A stretch of 64,000 bases of DNA from Vulcanisaeta sp. JCM 14467 (GTDB lineage Archaea; Thermoproteota; Thermoprotei; Thermoproteales; Thermocladiaceae): assembly GCF_001316245.1 (NCBI RefSeq), contig NZ_BBDM01000012.1, forward strand, positions 21,576 to 85,575. Direction: 5' to 3'. The notes beneath the pieces were generated by a model. It was not told where the DNA came from. It did no database searches and was given only the letters and a program-made list of their open reading frames with translations. Position 1 is the first letter of the stretch; each line of letters opens with the position of its first letter. Shown piece after piece: positions 19,265 through 27,858 of this stretch. The translations under genes were made by a program, and so were the position numbers.

Positions 19265-20175
19265 TTACTTAAGAAATATGGACTTACCTATTTCATACGC
19301 AGCCCTAAAGTCAAAAATACCCTTAGGCTCACTCAACGCCTTCTTAATTAACTCAGCCTCTATATTATTCTTAAGCACACCAATCACCAACGCGCCAATC
19401 CCATATACACCAGGTATTATTTCCTTACCATCCATGTTAGGGTCAATACCTTCAACGCCATATGGCGGTATTGCATTCACGTCAGCAACTATCTTCACGT
19501 TCTTACCATAATTCTTAAGGATATTGAGGGGTAATAGTGTTACGCTGGGCGCCCTGTTGATAATACTATCGTTGAATCCTTAATGGCTTCACCAACCTGC
19601 TCAGGAGCCTTGGCCTCGACCCCCACTACCTTATTCACTTTCAATTCATTATTAATTAAAGAAGCAATCCTCTGCGCCTTAGAAAGCTCTCTAGACGTAA
19701 CTATCACCTTAGACGCACCCTCCATTGCATAGAGCCAAGCGGCTGCAATACCCACGGGTCCCGTACCTGCCAGTACAGTTATTGTCTTGCCCTCAAAGGT
19801 GCCTAGACCGAGCTTCATTGATAATTGTAGAGTCTTTAGCACTGCAGCACTTGCTGTAGTGTATGAACCCCTTGGATCGACTATTACTGATAGCTCGAAG
19901 GGTGGGAACATCCTCTTCTTTATCCTATCGACTATTGCGTTTACGGTGTCCAGGTCCTTACCATTAACGAATATTTTCGTGAATTTAGCACCTTTTGGGC
20001 CCCTCGGGAACATGGCGTCTGAGACTATCTTATCAGCATCATCAGGAGTCACTTGCTCATACTTAAGCACAACGGCGTCAGGTATTAGGTCTATTACCAT
20101 TAAAATGTCAAAGGGACTTGCATGCCTATCTGCGTCAAGGAATATAAAAATTGGTCTAAAGCTCTGACTTGACAT
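19265..20175 (-). CDS. mtdB: NAD(P)-dependent methylene-tetrahydromethanopterin dehydrogenase, MtdB type (frameshifted)
   Basis: Oxidises methylene-H4MPT to methenyl-H4MPT with NAD(P)+. Matches MtdB along its length: SPFDILMVIDL near the N-terminus, DAMFPRGPKGAKFTKIFVNG, FELSVIVDPRGSYTTASA, the Rossmann GTGPVGIAAA (residues about 130-140), and the C-terminal KIVADVNAIPPYGVEGI...GIGALVIG. A missing G near 19552 (GGGG read as GGG) splits it; repair gives LSTGAPSVTLLPLNILKNYGKNVKIVADVN. MtdB is best known from methylotrophic bacteria, while methanogens use the unrelated F420-dependent Mtd. Neighbour of the HisA-like gene in the same orientation. Glutamyl-tRNA reductase-like dehydrogenases share the fold, but the fingerprints here are those of MtdB. 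Confidence 0.9.
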
Positions 20176-20234
20176 GGTCTTATCAGCATATATTGATTTG
20201 AGTCCTTAATAAAAATTATCCTAATGAACGTTAA

Positions 20235-20930
20235 TTAGACAATGTAGTAGGGCCTATTAACCACGCCCTTATGTAGCAACGTTGCTACGAGAATTCCATC
20301 AATACCGTAATTCTTTAAATCGAAAATTTCATCTAGGCTACCCAGTCCACCACCAACATATAGTTTACCACCATAATACTGCTTAACTAATTCAATGGTA
20401 TGCTTATTTATCCCCTTCATCGTACCAACGAACTTTAAATTTATTATTAATAATTCATTGGGCGTTAAGCTGGTGAGTGCCGGTGCGATCTTCATTATAT
20501 TAACTAGTGAATTTGCGAACTTAACGTTATTATACTCCATGTCGAGACTGGCAACTCTATTTTTAATCAGCAATAATTCATCTGGGTAAAGCAGATATTC
20601 GGTACCAATAACATGCCTTAACCTTTCGCTATCTTGTAATGAAATACCGGCCCTACCTACGTCAGCGTAGACCGTGAACCCCATCCCAATTGCGTGATTT
20701 ATAACCCATTGATTACTACCCCTACCTATTATTGAGTCGAGATCTGCTATGTATATTGACCGAAATCCCATTTCACGAAACTTATCTAAGAAGCAGTCAG
20801 GGTCTGGCGTGTTGCACAGAGTGCTGTCTGTATACGGTCTGTATTTTTCACGTTCGCCAGCTATTGCATGCACAACAACTCCATTCATTATGTCTAAAAC
20901 GGGAATTATCATAATTCTTACCTGATTCAC
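20235..20930 (-). CDS. HisA/HisF-related protein of H4MPT gene clusters
   Basis: 231-residue TIM-barrel protein related to HisA: IPVLDIMNGVVVHAIAGER at the N-terminus, IYIADLDSIIGRGSN, and LYVGGGLGSLDEI near the C-terminus. The family (hisAF-related) accompanies H4MPT synthesis in methanogens and methylotrophs and is not a histidine pathway enzyme. No other his gene is in the window. Its exact reaction is unsettled. An internal ATG at 20912 (MIIPVLD) is a shorter alternative start. Probably co-transcribed with mtdB, 59 nt downstream. Confidence 0.75.
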   Translation of the reverse strand: MNQVRIMIIPVLDIMNGVVVHAIAGEREKYRPYTDSTLCNTPDPDCFLDKFREMGFRSIYIADLDSIIGRGSNQWVINHAIGMGFTVYADVGRAGISLQDSERLRHVIGTEYLLYPDELLLIKNRVASLDMEYNNVKFANSLVNIMKIAPALTSLTPNELLIINLKFVGTMKGINKHTIELVKQYYGGKLYVGGGLGSLDEIFDLKNYGIDGILVATLLHKGVVNRPYYIV

Positions 20931-21192
20931 GGCGCGTTGTCAATGCGCATTATTATTTAATAAGCATTCCTCTTAGACTAAGGCTAAGAGAACACGTAAT
21001 GCGTAATTTCGAGAATTTTCTTCGCGGCTCATAACAGTATAATTATGTCAATAATTCTTGCCGTGTTTTTAAGATTCGAATTGAACTTTCGATTTACCCT
21101 AGAAAGGCATAATAAATAAATAAATGAAGTAACATGAGATAGCATGAAGCACTTAAATCTTAAAATCGACCTATAATTGCGCTTAATTACAT
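20931..21192. other. Divergent promoter region between the HisA-like gene and mptD
   Basis: 260 nt, AT-rich, no ORF. A TATA-like CTTAAAAT (about 21158-21166) precedes mptD at 21193. On the minus strand a similar AT-rich stretch lies upstream of 20930. No repeat or operator palindrome is convincing. Confidence 0.4.
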
Positions 21193-21591
21193 ATGGACAG
21201 TAAATACTTGGATAAGGCCAGTAAGTACTTCACGCCAAAGCTCACGGATAGGGAAAGGGCTGCGTTCGAGGCTGGTGTTGCCCTTGGAATGATATTACAT
21301 CAATTTAGGGGAATACCCATTAAGTACACTGATGAGATTGAACATTTAAGGAAGGTCATTGAATATGCAGTAATGTCACAACCATTTAAGCATAGTGCCA
21401 GGGTGCAGGTAAATATTGATACGAGTAAGTTCAATATAAATGATCCATATAGCTACGTAACACTAGATCCCAGGTACTTGGATGTGGAGATTACCGTGGA
21501 GTATGGGAAGGCCTTTGTAAAGGCAAGAATTAGATATATTGATGAGATTAATTATACATTGGCATATATCGAGGATATTGGCGAAAAATAA
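21193..21591 (+). CDS. mptD: Archaeal dihydroneopterin aldolase
   Basis: 132 residues, matching archaeal MptD (DUF372), which cleaves 7,8-dihydroneopterin to 6-hydroxymethyl-dihydropterin and glycolaldehyde in H4MPT synthesis. The N-terminal signature DRERAAFEAGVALGMILHQFRGIPI is strongly conserved in the family. It opens a + strand gene run (mptD, DUF447, DUF1464, mptA) with short gaps or overlaps, so it is probably one operon. It acts between MptA/MptB and MptE; MptA and MptE are also in this window. Confidence 0.88.
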   Translation: MDSKYLDKASKYFTPKLTDRERAAFEAGVALGMILHQFRGIPIKYTDEIEHLRKVIEYAVMSQPFKHSARVQVNIDTSKFNINDPYSYVTLDPRYLDVEITVEYGKAFVKARIRYIDEINYTLAYIEDIGEK

Positions 21592-21618
21592 ATATTATCC
21601 AGGATTAATCTTTGAGTA

Positions 21619-22275
21619 ATGAATACATGTCGAGAACTAAGAAAATTTGGTTTTTCTAAGGATACTTATGGTGAGACAATCACCATATTCTATGGAGATA
21701 ACGATGACATAGTTAATGTAATGCCAATGGGGTTTAAACTATATGCAGATGGGGAATTCTGCGGATTAACTGGTAGGGTTTTCAAGGGATCCACGATGTA
21801 TGACCTAGTCATTTATAAGGGTCTTAATGAAATAAGATGCAGTGTGTGCATTACGAAGGATCCGCGCGCATTCTATTACTCTATCTTCAATAAAAAGTAC
21901 GTAATTAACTTACTTAAGAGGAGAGCCTTGAATTCTTGTGATGCTTACATTAATGGAACTATGGTAATTAGTGATGTAGGTGATGATAGTATTAAGGTAA
22001 TTGTTAAGTTGCATAATGTTAATATCATTACGAGGAATCCAAGGGTGTTTGATAGGGCGTCGGCTGCAATAATTGAGGCGCTGGTTTGGTATACTAAGAT
22101 CCCTTATGTACCATGTAATAAGATAAGGCAAATTTTGGATAGAGAGAGATTTTACTTAGAAACTGTTAGGAGAGCAAGTAGGAAAGGCATTTATAGGCAT
22201 ATGATTAACGACATATATGCTAGGGCAAAGGAACTTGCGAGTACTAGGTGTGGATCCAGGGACAAAGACCTTTGA
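21619..22275 (+). CDS. DUF447-family protein (FMN-binding split barrel)
   Basis: 218 residues. The pattern near residues 30-45, DDIVNVMPMGFKLYADG, is the core of the DUF447 family (flavin-reductase-like split beta-barrel). Members recur in H4MPT-linked C1 clusters of methanogens and methylotrophs without a proven reaction. Four Cys are present, none arranged as a cluster. It overlaps the next gene by about 41 nt, suggesting translational coupling. Confidence 0.68.
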   Translation: MNTCRELRKFGFSKDTYGETITIFYGDNDDIVNVMPMGFKLYADGEFCGLTGRVFKGSTMYDLVIYKGLNEIRCSVCITKDPRAFYYSIFNKKYVINLLKRRALNSCDAYINGTMVISDVGDDSIKVIVKLHNVNIITRNPRVFDRASAAIIEALVWYTKIPYVPCNKIRQILDRERFYLETVRRASRKGIYRHMINDIYARAKELASTRCGSRDKDL

Positions 22276-23393
22276 CATAGCGGTTATAGAAGATGGCGAG
22301 GTTAAGATCGAAAAGAGCATACCAACTGAGGAAATAGCAAAGGATCCTAATGTCCTTATTAACGCGATGGAGTCCTTCGATGTTGATTACGTGGTTGGAC
22401 CATCGGGCTATGGCGTCCCACCAACAATGGGTAGTGACGTGATAGACCCTAGCGATTCGCCGTTGAGGTTCTCCTCTTAAGTACTGAGGATGATATTAAG
22501 CGTGGCGTAGCCGCAGGTGAGATTGGAATATGGGTTTATGATGCGCTCGCAAAGACGGTTGAGCACATAGTGAGGGCACTCGGTAATAAGACACTATTCC
22601 TGCCGGGCATTATTCACCTACCTACGGTGCCCTGGTACAGGAAGATTAATAAGGTTGACCTCGGAACCGTGGATAAACTAGCAGCATCCTTCGTGGCATT
22701 ATATTCATATAGCCAGAGGGAGGGTATTGATTATGATAAGGTTAATGCCATAGTTGCCGAGTTAGGTTTTGGCTACAACGCGGCCATAGCTATTAGTAAT
22801 GGTAAGATTGTGGATGGGGTTGGGGGTACGGTAGCCTCAATAGGCACGTTAACGTCAGGCGCATTGGACCTTGAGGTGGTGGCTCATGAGAGTTCCTGGG
22901 AGAGGTGGGATGTATTTCACGGTGGGATCTTCTATTACGGTAAGGTGTATGACATGCAGGAGTTGGTGAATGGTTATCAGAGGTCTGAGGAACCATACGC
23001 ATCCTTACTTCTTGCCTTTGTTGAGGGTGTGGCTAAGGACATAATGAGGGCCAGAGTATCAACACCAAAGGCTAACGTAATTCTACTAACTGGTAGGCAT
23101 AGTAAGTATGACTTAGTCGTAAAGTTATTGAAGGAGTACCTAAGGGATTTAGACGTAGAGCCCGCCGGCCTGTTAAAGGGTGCCGTTATTAGTAAGGAGC
23201 TAGTCAGGGCTATGCCGCAATTGGTGAGGGATTAATGGGCGGCACCTTTAGCGACTTAGTCAAGTATATGCAGATAGATAAGGCGTGTGGAACGGTTGCC
23301 GACTACGTAATTCACGAGAGGGCCAGCAGGTTTAGGGAGAGAGTTTTAAAGTCGTACTTAGAGACTGTTAGGAAACCAATACTATGTAAATGA
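22235..23393 (+). CDS. DUF1464-family protein, predicted acetokinase/hexokinase-like ATPase fold (2 frameshifts)
   Basis: Archaeal DUF1464 family: start LRVLGVDPGTKTFDIAVIEDG (TTG 22235) resembles the phosphate-1 motif of the actin-like ATPase fold, then VGPSGYGVPP. Two breaks: near 22460 (repair gives DSAVEVLLLSTEDD) and near 23200 (repair gives ASQGYAAIGEGLMGGTFSDLV). The restored gene ends at 23391-23393, so its tail includes 50 residues that would otherwise be read as a separate ORF. Some databases label the family a putative butyrate kinase. Position between DUF447 and mptA suggests a C1 or pterin role; this is inference. Confidence 0.65.
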
Positions 23394-23459
23394 TGCAATC
23401 AATAAAAATTATTTAAGGGTATATAATACTTAAATTAAGACCAACGCCTATAATAATTG

Positions 23460-24401
23460 ATGAGGAGTACGATATTACCCCACGTACAGTGCGACCAACC
23501 CGATATTCCAATTAAAATTGATAAGGTGTGTATTAAGGGGATTTATAGGAGGATCTGTCTCAACACTGATGATTCCTCCATTTGCTTAAATGCCAGGATC
23601 AATGCCTGCATAGATCTTCCCAAGAACCAGAAGGGTATTCACGTATCTAGGAACGTGGAAACAATATTGGAAACACTCAGCGAGACAAGATTTACTGGGT
23701 TTAAGAAATTGGAGGAAGCGCTCAGGAATATAACGCATATGCTCCTTAACAAGCATAATTATGCATACAGGGCCGAGGCGTCAATAAGTACGCTTTACCT
23801 GTATAAGTATGGTGATGAACGCATTAGTAATTATGTTGATGAAATACCCGTTACCCTAGTACTGAGAGATGTACTGCTGCGTGATGGGTATGAGGAGATT
23901 ACCATAGGCGTTAAGATGATGGGAATGACCGTATGCCCCTGCGCCCAGCAGGTTTATGCCGCAATGGAAAACCTATCGCTTCCTAATGCGCCGTCCCACT
24001 CCCAGAGGGCCATGATATACTTAGGCGTTAAGGTGCACGGAGGTGATAGTGATGGCATTGATCTCAATAACATAATTAGGGCTGCATTAGACTCCTTCTC
24101 AGCTCCTGTGTTAAACTTCCTAAAGAGGGATAGCGAGTATAGACTTGTTAAGAAGGCCTTTGAGAACCCCAGGTTCGTCGAGGACGTAACTAGGCACGCA
24201 ATATACAACGTCTATAAAATACTTAGGGATAATCTTAAGGATGATGATGAGGTATTCGTGAAGGTCATTAGTTACGAGAGCATACACCCATTCAACCTTT
24301 ACTCATACTCAGCATATAAGGTTAAGGAGTTGCGAGAACTTGACCACCTAAGTAATGGAATTAATAATAATTCTAGTGATATAATTAATAAGAATTGTTA
24401 A
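23460..24401 (+). CDS. mptA: GTP cyclohydrolase MptA (type IB, Fe2+-dependent)
   Basis: First pterin step: opens GTP to 7,8-dihydroneopterin 2',3'-cyclic phosphate (or the triphosphate, as FolE2). T-fold enzyme of 314 residues with GMTVCPCAQQVYAA (metal and substrate Cys, near residue 160), SHSQRAMIYLGV and ENPRFVEDVTRHAI, all typical of MptA. The substrate Glu region MLLNKHNYAYRAEAS is present. ATG 23460 is preferred over the TTG just before it. A TATA-like GTATATAATACTTAAAT lies about 30 nt upstream, so it may have its own promoter. Cyclohydrolase MptB is not in the window. Confidence 0.92.
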   Translation: MRSTILPHVQCDQPDIPIKIDKVCIKGIYRRICLNTDDSSICLNARINACIDLPKNQKGIHVSRNVETILETLSETRFTGFKKLEEALRNITHMLLNKHNYAYRAEASISTLYLYKYGDERISNYVDEIPVTLVLRDVLLRDGYEEITIGVKMMGMTVCPCAQQVYAAMENLSLPNAPSHSQRAMIYLGVKVHGGDSDGIDLNNIIRAALDSFSAPVLNFLKRDSEYRLVKKAFENPRFVEDVTRHAIYNVYKILRDNLKDDDEVFVKVISYESIHPFNLYSYSAYKVKELRELDHLSNGINNNSSDIINKNC

Positions 24402-24413
24402 GTTATAAATTTG

Positions 24414-25058
24414 TTATTTATAAAATATCACTTTACTTCTATTCTTCCTAATTACCCTATTTATCAGGGTTTCTGCTATTTGAAGCTTCGTCCTCTTTAT
24501 CTCGTCATCCCTCTTAACCATCTTATGTGGGTTGAAGCCGTATATCCTAATTTCCCGGGCACCCATGTAATACGCCAGATAAACTGCGCGGTCGCCATCC
24601 GTAAATCCTGGAATCAATAGTGAACATCCACGTGGCCATACTTGCACTGTTGGTAATAATTGCTTAGCCATTGAGGCGTACCTTGGGTAATAACTAATGT
24701 TATCGCCATGCGCATGCCCCAGTATTAATGCGTCATACTTAACTAATTCATCCGGCTTAAAATCGAAGTCTGTAACGATAATGTCGGGGCTTAAACCCCA
24801 ATTATGAAGTAACTCCACGGAGTAGCCCTCAACGGCTATAAGTAAGCCATCATTCAGCGGCTTGGTTTCCGCAGGTGGCATTACTATGTTTACCACATCC
24901 CAATCATACTCCTTTAAATCCCTATCATAATTACAGTACTTAGGCGCTATTTCAGCCGCTACGTGATCGCCGTTGAAATTTAATTGCGGAAGCAATGCGG
25001 TATAGTAACTCCTCACTAACACCCATTCCAATGGATCGAAAACGATTCCTCCACGCAT
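24414..25058 (-). CDS. mptE: 6-hydroxymethyl-7,8-dihydropterin pyrophosphokinase
   Basis: 214 residues, archaeal MptE (DUF115-related), transferring pyrophosphate to 6-hydroxymethyldihydropterin in H4MPT synthesis. Diagnostic stretch: VEGYSVELLHNWGLSPDIIVTDFDF, GHAHGDN and PGFTDGDRAVYLAYYMGA in order. Unrelated to bacterial FolK. Stop is 12 nt from the convergent mptA stop. It is divergent from the ftr operon (ATG 25179), so a shared 120-nt control region lies at 25059-25178. Confidence 0.9.
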   Translation of the reverse strand: MRGGIVFDPLEWVLVRSYYTALLPQLNFNGDHVAAEIAPKYCNYDRDLKEYDWDVVNIVMPPAETKPLNDGLLIAVEGYSVELLHNWGLSPDIIVTDFDFKPDELVKYDALILGHAHGDNISYYPRYASMAKQLLPTVQVWPRGCSLLIPGFTDGDRAVYLAYYMGAREIRIYGFNPHKMVKRDDEIKRTKLQIAETLINRVIRKNRSKVIFYK

Positions 25059-25178
25059 AACGTTAAATAGGCCGTGGTCAATCCAATATATCCCTTTCTG
25101 GGCACATACGTATTCCTGGTAATAACATGGTAGTAATTCTTTTTAACATCACATCTTGTACTAGTTTGTCGACCTTTA
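25059..25178. promoter_or_regulatory. Divergent promoter region mptE / ftr operon
   Basis: Non-coding 120 nt. TTCTTTTTAAC (about 25137-25147) is a TATA-like element upstream of ftr; an AT-rich counterpart for mptE is less clear. Common control of pterin synthesis and formyl transfer through this spacer is plausible. Confidence 0.35.
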
Positions 25179-26114
25179 ATGAGTATGCTTAAGATTGGTG
25201 ATGTAATTGTTGAAGACACATTCGCTGAGGCATTCCCCATGTATGCTACACGCATTTTAATAACAGCCATTAACCGTAGGTGGGCATTAATAGCGGCTAG
25301 CGTGGCTACGGGCTTTGGAACATCAATAATAGGTAGTCCTGGCGAGGCAGGTATTGAGGGTTTAGTCTCTCCAAAGGCAACACCTGATGGTAGGCCTGGC
25401 GCCCTTATTCAGATATACCACACCGACCTAGCAAGCCTGAAATTAGTTACTATACAGAGAGTTGGTCAGTGTGTATTAACGGCACCGACCACGGCGGCCT
25501 TTGATGCCCTTGAGAATAGCCGTAGGAAGATGGCAGTTGGTAGGGCATTGGCGAAGTTCGGTGACGGCTTCGAGAGGCAGGGCATCATGTATAATAGGAA
25601 GGTGTGGAGAATACCCGTGATGGAGGGCGAATTCATCGTTGAGGATTCCTTCGGCATTAAGAAGGCTGTAGGTGGTGGTAACATATTGATAATAGCGAGG
25701 AATCAACAGGCAGGGTTAGAAGCAGCGGAAAAAGCCGTTAAAGCTATAAGGAAGTACGCTAGAGGTGTCATTACGCCATTCCCTGGTGGGATCGTGAGGT
25801 CCGGATCAAAGGTTGGCTCACTTAAATATCCTAAATTAAGGGCAACAACAAATCATCTTTACTGCCCAACACTAAGGTCGGTGGTTAAGGACACACGATT
25901 ACCACCTGATGCTAATTCCGTGTATGAAATAGTCATTGATGGTCTCACAAAGGATGCGGTATTGTTGGCCATGGGCCTCGCAATAAAGGCGGCTGCATCA
26001 GTGCCTGGCGTTATTAAGATTGATGCCGGTAACTATGGTGGAAAGTTAGGGCCATATCTACTATATTTAAAGGAGGCCCTAGAGGTGGCTAAGGATTATG
26101 ATGTTAAGGTTTAA
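25179..26114 (+). CDS. ftr: Formylmethanofuran:tetrahydromethanopterin formyltransferase
   Basis: Moves the formyl group reversibly between H4MPT and methanofuran. The 311 residues have the length and sequence of Ftr: VEDTFAEAFPMYATRILITA at the N-terminus, ATGFGTSIIGSPGEAGIE, CPTLRS and DGLTKDAVLLAMGLAIKAAA in the second lobe. In methylotrophic bacteria the orthologue is FhcD within the FhcABCD complex. First gene of the operon ftr-fwdD-fwdB-fwdA-fwdC-mch, with 12 nt before fwdD. An ATG at 25185 is an alternative start. Intact. Confidence 0.95.
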   Translation: MSMLKIGDVIVEDTFAEAFPMYATRILITAINRRWALIAASVATGFGTSIIGSPGEAGIEGLVSPKATPDGRPGALIQIYHTDLASLKLVTIQRVGQCVLTAPTTAAFDALENSRRKMAVGRALAKFGDGFERQGIMYNRKVWRIPVMEGEFIVEDSFGIKKAVGGGNILIIARNQQAGLEAAEKAVKAIRKYARGVITPFPGGIVRSGSKVGSLKYPKLRATTNHLYCPTLRSVVKDTRLPPDANSVYEIVIDGLTKDAVLLAMGLAIKAAASVPGVIKIDAGNYGGKLGPYLLYLKEALEVAKDYDVKV

Positions 26115-26126
26115 GGTGACTCGATA

Positions 26127-26450
26127 ATGCAGGAATTCATACTAAATACCGAGAGAAAAACTAGTCAGGCAATGTACATGGAGGGATATGGCAAGTTCTC
26201 GCCGGAATATTTACGTATAGTGAGCACGGCAGAAATGAATCTCGAGGATGCTAAGGTGCTTGGAATAAGGGATAGAGTGAAGCTAATGTCTAGGGATGGA
26301 GTGAGCGTGATAGTTAATGTAAAGGTCACGGATGGGATTCCCCGTGGTACTATATTCCTACCACCAGGCCCCTGGGCTAATGTATTAATTACAGAGGGTA
26401 CAGACGCTATTGGAGTTCCATCATTTAGGAACGAAAAAAATATTTGTTGA
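26127..26450 (+). CDS. fwdD: Formylmethanofuran dehydrogenase subunit D (MPT-dinucleotide-binding), apparently fused to FwdB
   Basis: Small MoCo/W-cofactor binding domain (Molydop_binding type): MNLEDAKVLGIRDRVKLMSRDG and RGTIFLPPGPWANVLI, then GVPSFRNE. The frame as given stops at 26450, but the family's tail (IFVDTTTEPVTSLEEIL) lies in the frame of the next gene. The junction is an A7 run at 26434-26440. With A6 the domain continues without a stop straight into the FwdB iron-sulfur motif, giving a FwdD-FwdB fusion of about 577 residues. The Molydop_binding domain normally sits at the C-terminus of FwdB-like enzymes or as a separate subunit, so an N-terminal FwdD is unusual. Confidence 0.85.
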   Translation: MQEFILNTERKTSQAMYMEGYGKFSPEYLRIVSTAEMNLEDAKVLGIRDRVKLMSRDGVSVIVNVKVTDGIPRGTIFLPPGPWANVLITEGTDAIGVPSFRNEKNIC

Positions 26451-27858
26451 TACAACGACAGAACCCGTCACATCGCTTGAGGAAATACTCAGGATACTTA
26501 GTGCAAAAGTACTGCAAATACCGCATGGTACCGATATACCCCTCAAGAGTGGTGAGAAGAGAATTATTGAGAACGTTGCATGTCCGATCTGTGCTGAGCT
26601 CTGTGACTATCTAAAAATTGAGATTACTGGTAATAGGATCGTGCGTAATATCGGTGGTTGCGCTAAGTCGGTATCTAAATTCCTCAATTATCATAAAGAT
26701 AGGATATTAAAACCATACATTAGGATTAATGATAAGCTTGTTGAAGTTAGCCTAGAGGAGGCCCTTGATAAAGCTGCTGATATACTCGTTAATGCCAAGT
26801 ACCCATTAATTTACGGCCTCTCGATTACAAGCGTCAAAACGGATGAATACGCAATACAGTTAGCCGAATTATTGAGAGGTGCCGTTGATAATCCAAGTAC
26901 ATTCTGCCATGGGCCAACGTCATTAGCCGTGCAAGAAGTCGGAGGCGTATTCACGACATTTAGTGATGTAATAAACTTAGCAGACCTAGTAATATTTTGG
27001 GGTTCCGATCCCATTAATTCCCACGTTAATCATTTATCAAGGAATATTGTGCCGAAGGGTAGGTTTATTGGTGGTAGGAAAGATAGAAAGATAGTAGTTA
27101 TTGATATAAGGAGGACGGAATTAGCTAACATGGCAGACTTATTCATACAAGTGAAACCTGGCAGGGACGTAGAATTAATAACCGCACTTAGGATGGCATT
27201 GCATGATTTAGATATTGAGGTAGATAATGTGGCTGGGGTTCCACGTGACATGGTTTACAAGTTAGCTGACATGATGGCTTCAGCTAAGTACGGAGTCATA
27301 ATGTATGGCTTGGGGATAACCGAGAACGGAGTAAAGCATAGAAGCGTTGAGGAGCTAATGAAGCTAGTCCAGGACTTAAATGAGTATACGAAATTTGCTG
27401 TGATGCCAATGAGAGGTCACTACAACGTTGTTGGGTCCAATGAGGCTTCACTTTGGTTAACGGGATATCCATATGCCGTGGACTTCGCTAGGGGATTCTC
27501 AAGGATGTACGTGGGTGTCACTACCGCGATGGACTTATTAATTAATGGCGATGTTGATGCCGCGTTAATAGTTGGTCACGACCCCGTGGCAAGTTTTCCG
27601 AGAAAGGCCGTACAGCACTTGTCTAGGATACCGGTGATAGTCATTGATCCAAAATGGTCCTTAACCACGGCATTTGCCGACGTAATAATACCAAGTGGTA
27701 TGACCGGAATTGAATGTGAGGGATCAGCCTATAGGATGGATAAGATACCAATTAGGATGAAGAAGATACTTGACCCTCCACCTGGCGTTCTCTGTGATTA
27801 TGAAATATTAAAGTTACTTATAGATAGAGTGATTAATAAGAAGGTTGGTAAAGCATGA
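26410..27858 (+). CDS. fwdB: Formylmethanofuran dehydrogenase subunit B (tungsten/molybdenum catalytic subunit)
   Basis: Catalytic subunit that interconverts formate and CO2 at a W- or Mo-bis-pyranopterin site; with FwdA it makes or consumes formylmethanofuran. The iron-sulfur motif CPICAELC with a further Cys in NIGGCAKS lies near residues 57-90. FCHGPTSLAVQ (near 165) holds the Cys expected to ligate the metal, followed by FWGSDPINSHVNH, MPMRGHYNVVGSNE and DVIIPSG...ECEGSAYR. These residues are lost in methylotroph FhcB but kept here. The annotated start is a TTG inside fwdD. No ATG/GTG/TTG lies in frame between that TTG and the first Cys, supporting a FwdD-FwdB fusion. Stop overlaps the fwdA start (ATGA). 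Confidence 0.92.
   Translation: MEFHHLGTKKIFVDTTTEPVTSLEEILRILSAKVLQIPHGTDIPLKSGEKRIIENVACPICAELCDYLKIEITGNRIVRNIGGCAKSVSKFLNYHKDRILKPYIRINDKLVEVSLEEALDKAADILVNAKYPLIYGLSITSVKTDEYAIQLAELLRGAVDNPSTFCHGPTSLAVQEVGGVFTTFSDVINLADLVIFWGSDPINSHVNHLSRNIVPKGRFIGGRKDRKIVVIDIRRTELANMADLFIQVKPGRDVELITALRMALHDLDIEVDNVAGVPRDMVYKLADMMASAKYGVIMYGLGITENGVKHRSVEELMKLVQDLNEYTKFAVMPMRGHYNVVGSNEASLWLTGYPYAVDFARGFSRMYVGVTTAMDLLINGDVDAALIVGHDPVASFPRKAVQHLSRIPVIVIDPKWSLTTAFADVIIPSGMTGIECEGSAYRMDKIPIRMKKILDPPPGVLCDYEILKLLIDRVINKKVGKA

Noticed and set aside
20235..20930. HisA of histidine biosynthesis
   Set aside because: No other his gene is near, and the sequence fits the HisA/HisF-related family tied to H4MPT clusters.
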